Below, piece after piece: positions 7,679 through 13,231 of a stretch of 13,231 bases of DNA. The DNA lies in the NCBI GenBank assembly GCA_002279285.1, contig NCBR01000042.1:1-13231 (forward strand). The letters run 5' to 3'. Each line of letters starts with the position of its first letter. The stretch's first letter is position 1. Below the pieces are notes generated by a model that was given only the letters and a program-made list of their open reading frames with translations, did not search any database and was not told where the DNA came from. The translations under genes and the position numbers were made by a program. The stretch comes from Acidobacteria bacterium 37-71-11 (lineage in GTDB: Bacteria > Acidobacteriota > Thermoanaerobaculia > Thermoanaerobaculales > Thermoanaerobaculaceae).

Positions 7679-7682
7679 GCAC

Positions 7683-8603
7683 CTAGCGGGCCAGGCGGCA
7701 GCCGAGGGCGATGGAGAAGAACTTCGACTCCTCCGAATCCGCGCGGCTCGTCAAGATGCACGGCGCCGAACTCCCGACGACGACCGCCGCCAGGCGCGCC
7801 CCGCCCAGGATCGTGGCCGACTTGTAGAACACGTTGCCGGTCTCGATGTTGGGGAAGATGAGCACGTCCGCGTCGCCTTCGACAACGGAGCGCAGCCCCT
7901 TGATCTCGCACGCCTCGGGCGAGAGGGCCACGTCGAGCGCGAGCGGCCCGTCCACGATCGCGCCCTTGATCTGCCCGCGCTCCGCCATCTTGGCGATGAT
8001 CGCGGCGTCCACGGTCGCTGGCATCTTCTCGGAGACCTTCTCGCTGGCTGCGATTAGGGCCACCCTGGGGATCTCGATCCCGAACGAGTGCGCGGCGTCC
8101 ACGGCGTAGGTCACGATCTTGACCTTCGTGGCCAGGTCGGGCGCCGGTATGATCGCAACGTCGGAGACGAGCAGCAGCTTGCCGTGCGTCGCCTGATATG
8201 CCGGCACGTCGAGGACCGTGATGTGGGTGAGCACGGCGCCCTTCGGCAGCAACCCACGTTCCTTGTCGAGGATCAGGTGCATGTACTTGTCGGTGCCGAT
8301 GAGTCCCTTCATCAGGACGTCGGCCTCGCCGCCCCGGACCATGTCACGTGCCCTGACGCCGGCTTGGTACTCGTCGCGCTCGTCGATGACGGTCAATAGA
8401 CCAGGATCGAGCTTGTACCTAGTGCACAGCGCCGCAATGCGGGCGGCGTCCCCGATCAGGATGACCTTGGCAATCGTTTCCCCGGCGGCGCGCGCGGCCG
8501 CCTGGATCGTGTTCTCGTCGTGCCCGGCGGCGACCGCGAGTCGGCGCGGGGCGGTGCCCTTCACGTTCTCAACGAGCTGCTCGAGCGTCCGGATCGGTGC
8601 CAT
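7683..8603 (-). CDS. ptb: Phosphate butyryltransferase (PTA/PTB family)
   Basis: The 306-residue enzyme would interconvert butyryl-CoA (or a branched short-chain acyl-CoA) plus phosphate with acyl phosphate plus CoA. Family blocks seen: LAVAAGHDE (22-30), ADVLMKGLIGTDKYM (94-108), SDVAIIPAPDLATK (147-160), DGPLALDVALS (218-228), FPNIETGNVFYK (250-261) and the C-terminal TSRADS (285-290) with the Ser-Arg pair. Length matches Ptb rather than the longer Pta. I chose the ATG at 8603 because GAGGAG lies seven bases before it; an upstream ATG at 8630 has no such support. It follows the acyltransferase-butyrate kinase fusion gene on the same strand after 116 bp. The pair fits ATP formation from acyl-CoA, or the reverse activation of acids. 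The acyl chain used cannot be told from sequence. Confidence 0.93.
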   Translation of the reverse strand: MAPIRTLEQLVENVKGTAPRRLAVAAGHDENTIQAAARAAGETIAKVILIGDAARIAALCTRYKLDPGLLTVIDERDEYQAGVRARDMVRGGEADVLMKGLIGTDKYMHLILDKERGLLPKGAVLTHITVLDVPAYQATHGKLLLVSDVAIIPAPDLATKVKIVTYAVDAAHSFGIEIPRVALIAASEKVSEKMPATVDAAIIAKMAERGQIKGAIVDGPLALDVALSPEACEIKGLRSVVEGDADVLIFPNIETGNVFYKSATILGGARLAAVVVGSSAPCILTSRADSEESKFFSIALGCRLAR

Positions 8604-8616
8604 GCTCTCTCTCCTC
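8604..8616 (-). promoter_or_regulatory. Ribosome binding site that fixes the ptb start
   Basis: On the minus strand, GAGGAG (8611-8616) stands seven bases before the ATG at 8601-8603. This selects that codon over the in-frame ATG 27 bases further upstream. Confidence 0.7.
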
Positions 8617-8683
8617 AATTGCTGCCGCAACTACTTTCGAAGGCGCTGCCCCTGCCCTCGACCCTGTGCCGCGACCCCGGTAT

Positions 8684-8699
8684 CCGACCACGGACCACG
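8684..8699 (-). repeat. Heptamer repeat CGTGGTCCGTGGTCGG in the fusion-ptb gap
   Basis: On the minus strand the 116-bp gap contains two heptamers (TGGTCCG, TGGTCGG). They share the 13-mer GTGGTCCGTGGTC with the microsatellite at 7061-7073. GGGTCGAGGGCAGGGGCAG nearby also resembles the AGGGCAC-type run of that other gap. This is a noncoding, dispersed short repeat. Confidence 0.6.
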
Positions 8700-8719
8700 C
8701 TTCTCTTTGCGCCCTGTCT

Positions 8720-10933
8720 CTATCCCCTGGGCCGGTACTCGCGCGCCGCCTCCTTGCGGTTGAGCACGCGAAGCGCTCCCTTGGCCAGGGCGAACATCTC
8801 GTTCTCACCGGGATACACGGTGACGCTGCAGCCCACCGCCGCGACGAACCCGGTGACCGCTTCCACCAGCGCAGCCGAGCGCGCCATCCCGCCGGTGAGT
8901 ACGATGCGGTCCACCGGTTCGCCGTCGAACGCGGGGATGAGCGCCGCGATGTTCTTGGCGATCTGGTACGCCATCGCCTCGAACACGGCTGCAGCTTCGG
9001 CGTCGCCGCCCGCGATCCGGCGCTCGACCTCGCGCAGATCGTCGGTGCCGAGCAGATCCATTAGCCCGCCGCTCCCCTTGTTGAGGGCCTTCAACTCCGC
9101 CTCGGTGAGCGTCCCAGAGAAGCAGAGATCGATGAGCTGACCGACCGGGAGCGATCCGGAGCGCTGCGGCGTGAACGGCCCCTCGCCGTCGAGGCCGTTG
9201 TTGACGTCGATGTAGCGGCCGCGCTTGTGGGCGCCGATCGTGATCCCGCCCCCCATGTGGGCGACGATCACGTTGACCTTCTCGTAGAACGTCTCGTTCT
9301 CCTCGGCGTACCGGCGCGCGCTGGCAATCTGGTTGAGGGCGTGGCTGATGACCTTGCGGCGGATCGCTTTGACGCCGGTGATCTTGACGCGCTCCGGGGC
9401 CTCGTCCACGACCACGGGGTCCACGATGAACGCCGGTTTCCCGCTCCCCGCCGCGAGCTCATTGGCGATCAGAGCGCCGAGGTTGGAGGCGTGCTCGCCG
9501 AACGCGCCCGACTTGAGGTCGGCGATCATCGCCTGCCCGATCCGGTACGTGCCGTGCGCGATCGGACGCAGCAGGCCGCCGCGGGCCGCAATCGCGTCCA
9601 CGTCGGCCATCGTGAGGCCGCGCTTGGCGAGCGCCGTCGCGATGACCTCCTTGCGGAACGCGAACTGCTCGGTGATGGCCCTCCCCGCGAACGGCGCGAG
9701 CTCCCCGGAGGTGTGCTGAAGCTCGGCGGCGAAGCTCTCCTGCTCCCCCTCGTACACGCTGATCTTCGTCGAGGTGGAGCCGGGGTTGATCGCCAACACC
9801 CGGTGCCGCCGGAAGAACGTGTCCTTCGGCGTCTGCGTCCAGTCCCCGAAGCGGTGCATGCGCAGCACCGAGGCCTTCACACTCAGGCGCACATCCTCGG
9901 GGGTGCAGTCCATCGCCAGATCGACGCCACGGGACTTGAGGCCGATCATTACGGTGAACTTCTTCGCGTCGGGGTAGCGGGTTGCGTAGAGGTGGTAAAG
10001 GAGGTTCCCCATGTCGAGGTTGGGGCAGACGATCACGTTGGTGCCGCCGGCCCAGTCCTCGCCCCCGTGGCCGCCGTAGTACGTCGCAGAACGCTGCGAC
10101 AGCGCCACGCTCATCTTCACCTCGGCCGCGATCTTGATCGAGGCGTACCGGGACCCGTGCCGCACGCGCTCGGCCAGGACCCCGGGGATCAACTCGGCGG
10201 CGCGGCGCACAAGATCGGCGGACGGCCCCTCGTCGGACCCGCGATGGGAGTAGGAGACGATCGCCCCGTGGATTTCGGCCAGCACGTCCTCCGGGATGAT
10301 GTCGCGAGCGATCGCGCAGGTCCCCACCGCGACGTGCGCCAGCGCCTCGGGGGTCATGGTGGCGTTCACTCCGACGTCGCCGAACACCACGATGTTGTGG
10401 GGAAAGATCGCCTCGGGGTGCGCGTCGGAGAGAACGAAGACGCCGGCCTCGCTCGGCATGTAGCGGATCGTCAACGCCCGCACCATCGGCCGGAAGAAAT
10501 CCTTGGGCTCGTGCGTCGCCCCGCCGACCACCATGTCGGCGTGGCCCATCCTCACGGCGAGGATCCCGAACTGCGCCGGGTCCGAGGCCACCCGCCCGGC
10601 CTCGGCGGCCGACCGAAGCTGGCCGCCCTCACGCCACGCCTCGAGGAAGTGCGAGGAGAACTCGGCGATCAGTTTCTGCTGCAGGATCGGTTCGACGAAC
10701 ACGCTCTCGGAAAAGGTGAAATCAATCCGGGTGGGTTCAACGTGCCGGAGGTCTCGCGCCGCAACCTCGCGCACTTCCGCTTCGGAGGCGAGGAAAACCG
10801 GCCGGATGAACCGCGCCAGGTAGCACGCCCCCTCCAGTACCCTCGGGTCGAGCGGCTCGACGAACACGACCGTCGGCCGCGTGCGCGCAACCGCGAGGAT
10901 CTGCCGGTCGAGCGACCCCTCGATGTCGAACAC
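8720..10933 (-). CDS. buk: Fusion of a phosphate acyltransferase (PTA/PTB-like) domain with butyrate kinase
   Basis: The 737-residue protein has two enzyme-family halves. Residues 1-360 are PTA/PTB-like: FGILAVRMGHADMVVGGAT (122-140), VVFGDVGVNATMTPEALAHVA (182-202), SYSHRGSDEG (227-236) and PNLDMGNLLYHLYA (304-317). Residues 376-737 are a full-length butyrate kinase: phosphate loop AINPGSTSTK (381-390), RGGLLRPI (451-458), HASNLGALIA (481-490), FIVDPVVVDE (502-511), AHMGGGITIGAHK (558-570), DGEGPFTPQRSGSLP (582-596), LGTDDLREVE (628-637) and LTGGMA (679-684). The kinase half should convert acyl phosphate plus ADP to carboxylate plus ATP. In the first half, the place of the active-site Ser-Arg of phosphotransacetylases reads A340-M341 and a conserved Asp reads S275, so its catalysis is doubtful. 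The GTG start has GGGAGGGGAGA directly before it. There is no internal stop, and ptb follows. Confidence 0.9.
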   Translation of the reverse strand: MFDIEGSLDRQILAVARTRPTVVFVEPLDPRVLEGACYLARFIRPVFLASEAEVREVAARDLRHVEPTRIDFTFSESVFVEPILQQKLIAEFSSHFLEAWREGGQLRSAAEAGRVASDPAQFGILAVRMGHADMVVGGATHEPKDFFRPMVRALTIRYMPSEAGVFVLSDAHPEAIFPHNIVVFGDVGVNATMTPEALAHVAVGTCAIARDIIPEDVLAEIHGAIVSYSHRGSDEGPSADLVRRAAELIPGVLAERVRHGSRYASIKIAAEVKMSVALSQRSATYYGGHGGEDWAGGTNVIVCPNLDMGNLLYHLYATRYPDAKKFTVMIGLKSRGVDLAMDCTPEDVRLSVKASVLRMHRFGDWTQTPKDTFFRRHRVLAINPGSTSTKISVYEGEQESFAAELQHTSGELAPFAGRAITEQFAFRKEVIATALAKRGLTMADVDAIAARGGLLRPIAHGTYRIGQAMIADLKSGAFGEHASNLGALIANELAAGSGKPAFIVDPVVVDEAPERVKITGVKAIRRKVISHALNQIASARRYAEENETFYEKVNVIVAHMGGGITIGAHKRGRYIDVNNGLDGEGPFTPQRSGSLPVGQLIDLCFSGTLTEAELKALNKGSGGLMDLLGTDDLREVERRIAGGDAEAAAVFEAMAYQIAKNIAALIPAFDGEPVDRIVLTGGMARSAALVEAVTGFVAAVGCSVTVYPGENEMFALAKGALRVLNRKEAAREYRPRG

Positions 10934-10987
10934 TCTCCCCTCCCGTCCCGACCCGGGAGTCCAGCGCGAACGCCCTCCCGTGGCCTG

Positions 10988-10996
10988 ATTCTAGCA
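10988..10996 (-). promoter_or_regulatory. Candidate extended -10 promoter element for the fusion-ptb unit
   Basis: On the minus strand the 124-bp gap before the fusion gene holds TGCTAGAAT, an extended -10 form (TGnTATAAT with one mismatch), 54 bases before the GTG start. A convincing -35 at the right distance was not found; extended -10 promoters can do without one. It shares GCTAGAAT with the candidate before the histidine kinase. Confidence 0.4.
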
Positions 10997-11032
10997 GGAG
11001 AATGTGACGAAACGGAACAAGCTCGCCCTCCG

Positions 11033-11067
11033 GCGGGCCTCGCGTACCGGCCGGTCGCTAGGCCCGC
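11033..11067 (-). terminator. Stem-loop at the end of the pseudo-receiver gene
   Basis: GCGGGCCT (11033-11040) and AGGCCCGC (11060-11067) form an 8-bp stem. The enclosed 19 bases include the perfect palindrome ACCGGCCGGT. The stem overlaps the TAG stop of the upstream gene and is followed, on the minus strand, some bases later by a modestly T-rich stretch (TTGTTCCGTTT). It may end transcription of the ferritin-like unit before the fusion gene's own promoter. Confidence 0.4.
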
Positions 11068-11768
11068 GTGACGCGGCCGAGCCAGATCTCGCGCAGCAGG
11101 CGGCGGACGAGAGCGAGCAGCCCCCCGATCCCCTCGCCCGCCAGCTCGACGTAGGGCTGAATGCCGGTCGCCAGGGCTTCGGTGCGCGCCTCCTCGCTGC
11201 CGTCGTCCTCGACGAGGACGCAGTGCATCCCTGCATTGGCCCGCACCAGCCTCGCGAGGGCGCCCCAGAACGCTGCGGCCGGGTGGCACGAGGTCGCGGC
11301 CAGCAGTAGGTCGGGTGCCGCCGGAGGAAGGGCGTCGCCGTAGGGCGCGGGGTTGGCCCACTCGCCGACGAAGAGGCTCCTCAGATAGGAATGGTCGGCG
11401 GCGACGGCCGGCCGCACCAGGGCCGCGCCCACGACCTTCTCGGTCGCTTGTTTCTCCGGGTCGAAGGCGTAGTCGGCCCCCGCCCGCACCGCGTCCTGCT
11501 TCTCGGTGAGGAACGCGCCGGCCGCGAGCACCTTACCGGCGAAGCCGTTGCGCCGCAGGCCGGCAATCGCCTCCAGCTTCCGCTCGTGGGCGGCGATCGG
11601 CCCCTTGAGCAACAGCGCGACGTCGTAGTTACCCCCAAGCGCGCGCTCGGTCAGCTCCCACGCCTGCGCGACGCTGTCCACGTGCAAGCCGGGGTGGCGC
11701 TCGGCCAGCAGCCGCTCGGCCTCGTACCGATCCGGCAGATCCCCGCAGACGATGACTCGCCCGGCCAC
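11058..11768 (-). CDS. Uncharacterised protein with degenerate receiver-like domain (pseudo-receiver)
   Basis: I do not recognise a named family for this 236-residue protein. The first 120 residues resemble a response-regulator receiver: RVIVCGDLPD (4-13), YDVALLLKGP (48-57), LRRNGFAGKVLAAGAF (71-86) and AGADYAF (96-102). The phospho-acceptor position reads L54 instead of Asp and only part of the acidic pocket remains (D10), so phosphorylation is unlikely. Residues 150-236 (PDLLLAATSCHPAAAFWGAL, then VLVEDDG at 184-190) look like a second alpha/beta domain of similar build. There is no signal peptide or membrane segment. The GTG start lies two bases after the stop of the ferritin-like gene, with GGGGAG eight bases before it, so the two are probably made together. 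Its function is unknown; a protein-interaction or sensor role is a guess. Confidence 0.75.
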   Translation of the reverse strand: MAGRVIVCGDLPDRYEAERLLAERHPGLHVDSVAQAWELTERALGGNYDVALLLKGPIAAHERKLEAIAGLRRNGFAGKVLAAGAFLTEKQDAVRAGADYAFDPEKQATEKVVGAALVRPAVAADHSYLRSLFVGEWANPAPYGDALPPAAPDLLLAATSCHPAAAFWGALARLVRANAGMHCVLVEDDGSEEARTEALATGIQPYVELAGEGIGGLLALVRRLLREIWLGRVTRA

Positions 11769-11770
11769 CG

Positions 11771-11998
11771 TCAGTTCTCCCCGGAGATGAAGCGGTCGTG
11801 CTCGCGCTCGAGCAGTTCGAAGTGCTTGCCTTCCTCGCGCGCCAGAAACTCGAACATCTTCTTGACGCCGGGATCTCCGACGATTCTGGCGCAGGTGAGG
11901 TAGAACTCCCGCGCCTTTTGCTCCCGCTCCATCGCGATGCGTACCGCTTCCTCGGGACGGGTGTTTTCGTTCACTCCGAATTCGTCCTTGCCGCTCAT
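11771..11998 (-). CDS. Small two-helix rubrerythrin/ferritin-like protein
   Basis: This 75-residue protein carries one helix-pair of the rubrerythrin-type ferritin-like fold: EEAVRIAMEREQKAREFY (16-33) with candidate iron ligand E24, a DPGVKKMFEFLA turn and helix (42-53), and the ligand motif E56-G-K-H59 in AREEGKHFELLEREHD (53-68). Full domains have two such pairs in a four-helix bundle. With only one pair, a di-iron site would need dimerisation, as in encapsulated ferritins; no encapsulin gene is in the window. A role in iron or peroxide handling is inferred from the fold only. The ATG at 11998 has GGGGGAG at good spacing. It is small but clearly real by motif conservation, ribosome site and tight spacing to the next gene. 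Confidence 0.85.
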   Translation of the reverse strand: MSGKDEFGVNENTRPEEAVRIAMEREQKAREFYLTCARIVGDPGVKKMFEFLAREEGKHFELLEREHDRFISGEN

Positions 11999-12024
11999 GG
12001 CTACTCCCCCACTCTCTCCCGGAA

Positions 12025-12032
12025 CGTTAACG
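12025..12032. promoter_or_regulatory. Palindrome CGTTAACG upstream of the ferritin-like gene
   Basis: A perfect 8-bp palindrome in the only AT-rich patch of the 116-bp gap, 26 bases before the ATG of the ferritin-like gene. It could be part of a promoter or an operator. No known regulator site is recognised and no clear -35/-10 pair is seen. Confidence 0.2.
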
Positions 12033-12114
12033 CAGATTTCCGCCCCGCGCCAGTGTGCCGACCGGCCGACCCCGCCCGGCACCGCCAGGGCCCACTGCCG
12101 GCCGCGCGCGACGC

Positions 12115-13231
12115 TCAGCCGCGCGGCATCGGCAGCAACGCGCCGCCCGAGACCGGAATGTCGAGGCCCGTGAGGTGGCGCTGCCGCTCGTCGGCGAGGA
12201 ACACCACGGCCGACGCGACATCCTCCGGCTCGGCGATCCGGCGCAGCGGCACCGCGCCGACGATCGCGTCCAGCTTGCCGGGAACCGCGAGCACGTCCCT
12301 CGCCATCGGTGTGTTCACCCACCCCGGGGAGACCAGGTTGACGCGGACGTCGGGGGCGAGCTCCTGCGCCAGCGACTGCACCAGCCCCCAGAGCGCGGCC
12401 TTCGAGCCGGCGTAGTGACTGTGTTCCGGCTCGCCCCGCTCCCCCGCCGTGGAGCCGATGAACACCATGCTGCCGTGCTTGATCGTCTTCGCGCCCTCGC
12501 GGGCGAGGAAGTACGCCGAGAACGTGTTGGTGCGGAACATCCCTTCGAGGTTCTCGGCGGTCAGAGTGCGGATCGCGCCGTCGTTCCAGATCCCCGCCGA
12601 GTGCACGAGGACGTCGAACGCCCCGGCCGCGCGCACCAGCAGTACGCACCCCTCCTCGGTCGCGAGGTCGGCCGCGACCGGCACCACGCGGTCGGGCCCG
12701 AACTCGCGCCGTAGCTCCTCGATCGCGGCGCGGTTGCTGCGGCCGTGCGCCACCACCGCGTCTCCGGCCGCAAGAAACGCGCGCGCACAGGCCATCACGC
12801 TCACCAGCGCCTTCAACGTGACCCAGCGCGAGGGCTCCCCGGCCGGTTCGCCGAACGGCACCGCCTGTTGCTGCGACCACCGGCCGCTGCCGTCCTGGCG
12901 GGCGAGCACGCCGAGCAGAGCCCGCAGCACGGGCGGTTCGGCCGGAGCGCCGTTGCGGGCGAGGACGAAGAGCGCGTCGAGCAGGTCCGTCCGTCCCAGG
13001 TTCGGATGCGCGAACGCCCACCAACCCCGCGGCGCGTTCCCCTCGAGCCAGAGACCCGCATCCATCAACGCCGCCACGGCGCGTTTCGCCATGCCGGCGA
13101 GCGGCGCTCGCTCCTCCGGCGTCAATTCGGCGAGGAAGCGCAGCGCTGCGACGCAAGCAATCGGGCAGGCGCCGGCCACGAGGTGCCGTAGTTCCGGGCA
13201 CGACCACCCCCCCACCCCGCCGTTGCGCTCG
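12115..13231 (-). CDS. Alpha-toroid (prenyltransferase-repeat-like) / short-chain dehydrogenase chimera, 5' end outside window
   Basis: The frame is open to the right edge, so the N-terminus is missing; numbering here starts at the GTG at 13215. Residues 1-138 resemble the end of an alpha/alpha-toroid protein: WSCPELRHLVAGACP (4-18), NLGRTDLLDALFVLA (72-86), DGSGRWSQQQ (108-117) and EPSRWVTLKAL (127-137). From about residue 142 the sequence is a short-chain dehydrogenase: AFLAAGDAVVAHGRSN (146-161), HSAGIW (205-210), N230, S255 in IGSTAG, the Y268-x3-K272 catalytic pair, SPGWVNTPM (296-304) and a typical C-terminus. The TGxxxGxG dinucleotide loop expected at the start of this fold is absent. 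This suggests an in-frame deletion that fused two genes and probably left a non-functional oxidoreductase; a true bifunctional design is less likely. Substrate unknown. Confidence 0.75.
   Translation of the reverse strand, partial: ERNGGVGGWSCPELRHLVAGACPIACVAALRFLAELTPEERAPLAGMAKRAVAALMDAGLWLEGNAPRGWWAFAHPNLGRTDLLDALFVLARNGAPAEPPVLRALLGVLARQDGSGRWSQQQAVPFGEPAGEPSRWVTLKALVSVMACARAFLAAGDAVVAHGRSNRAAIEELRREFGPDRVVPVAADLATEEGCVLLVRAAGAFDVLVHSAGIWNDGAIRTLTAENLEGMFRTNTFSAYFLAREGAKTIKHGSMVFIGSTAGERGEPEHSHYAGSKAALWGLVQSLAQELAPDVRVNLVSPGWVNTPMARDVLAVPGKLDAIVGAVPLRRIAEPEDVASAVVFLADERQRHLTGLDIPVSGGALLPMPRG

Noticed and set aside
6927..7682. A minus-strand frame of about 250 codons running through the repeat array
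   Set aside because: The array period of 92 bp shifts the frame at each unit, the product is low-complexity Pro/Arg/Gly, and it overlaps the 3' end of the aminotransferase gene; no ribosome site or domain was found.
9926..9934. S334-R335-G336 in the fused acyltransferase domain as the catalytic Ser-Arg-Gly
   Set aside because: It stands six residues too early relative to the conserved Asp (D347) and to the DL that precedes SRG in phosphotransacetylases; the aligned positions are A340-M341. A structural check could overturn this.

Overview
The window is a very GC-rich bacterial chromosome segment. Genes are closely packed, Shine-Dalgarno sequences are common and GTG starts are frequent. The mix (PhoH next to a 7TM-HD protein, PduO-type cobalamin adenosyltransferase, Ptb/butyrate kinase, alpha-toroid proteins, heptamer microsatellites between genes) would suit a high-GC Acidobacteriota-like or deltaproteobacterial-type genome. 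That placement is inference; nothing here is diagnostic of a taxon.

Region 1 (1-4050, all minus strand) reads as one transcription unit: a two-PAS hybrid histidine kinase with a C-terminal receiver, then a PduO-type ATP:cob(I)alamin adenosyltransferase, a PhoH-like ATPase, and the N-terminal part of a PgpH-type 7TM-HD phosphohydrolase cut by the window edge. The PhoH/PgpH pair overlaps by ATGA and is a familiar housekeeping pairing. The kinase has a clear H-box and receiver, but its ATP-binding motifs look badly eroded.

Region 2 (4154-7020, plus strand) is a divergently transcribed two-gene unit: a membrane-anchored or secreted gamma-glutamyltransferase of the YwrD-like type and a class V PLP aminotransferase of the isopenicillin-N-epimerase-like group. 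Together they suggest handling of gamma-glutamyl or other amino-acid derivatives.

Region 3 (7021-7682) is a gene-free stretch between convergent genes. It holds heptamer microsatellites and an array of nearly three copies of a 92-bp, G-rich, hairpin-forming repeat.

Region 4 (7683-10933, minus strand) is the most distinctive part: a 737-residue protein in which a phosphate acyltransferase (PTA/PTB) domain is fused to a complete butyrate kinase, followed by a separate, intact phosphate butyryltransferase. The fused acyltransferase domain appears to have lost the Ser-Arg pair used by active phosphotransacetylases, while the stand-alone Ptb keeps a Ser-Arg. One reading is that the stand-alone Ptb makes the acyl phosphate and the fusion protein turns it into carboxylate plus ATP, with its acyltransferase-like domain now serving docking, scaffolding or sensing.

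Region 5 (11058-13231, minus strand) holds a pseudo-receiver protein translationally close to a 75-residue two-helix rubrerythrin/ferritin-like protein, and then a chimera of an alpha-toroid domain and a short-chain dehydrogenase. The dehydrogenase part keeps its catalytic residues but lacks the glycine-rich nucleotide-binding loop, which looks like the scar of a deletion that joined two genes.
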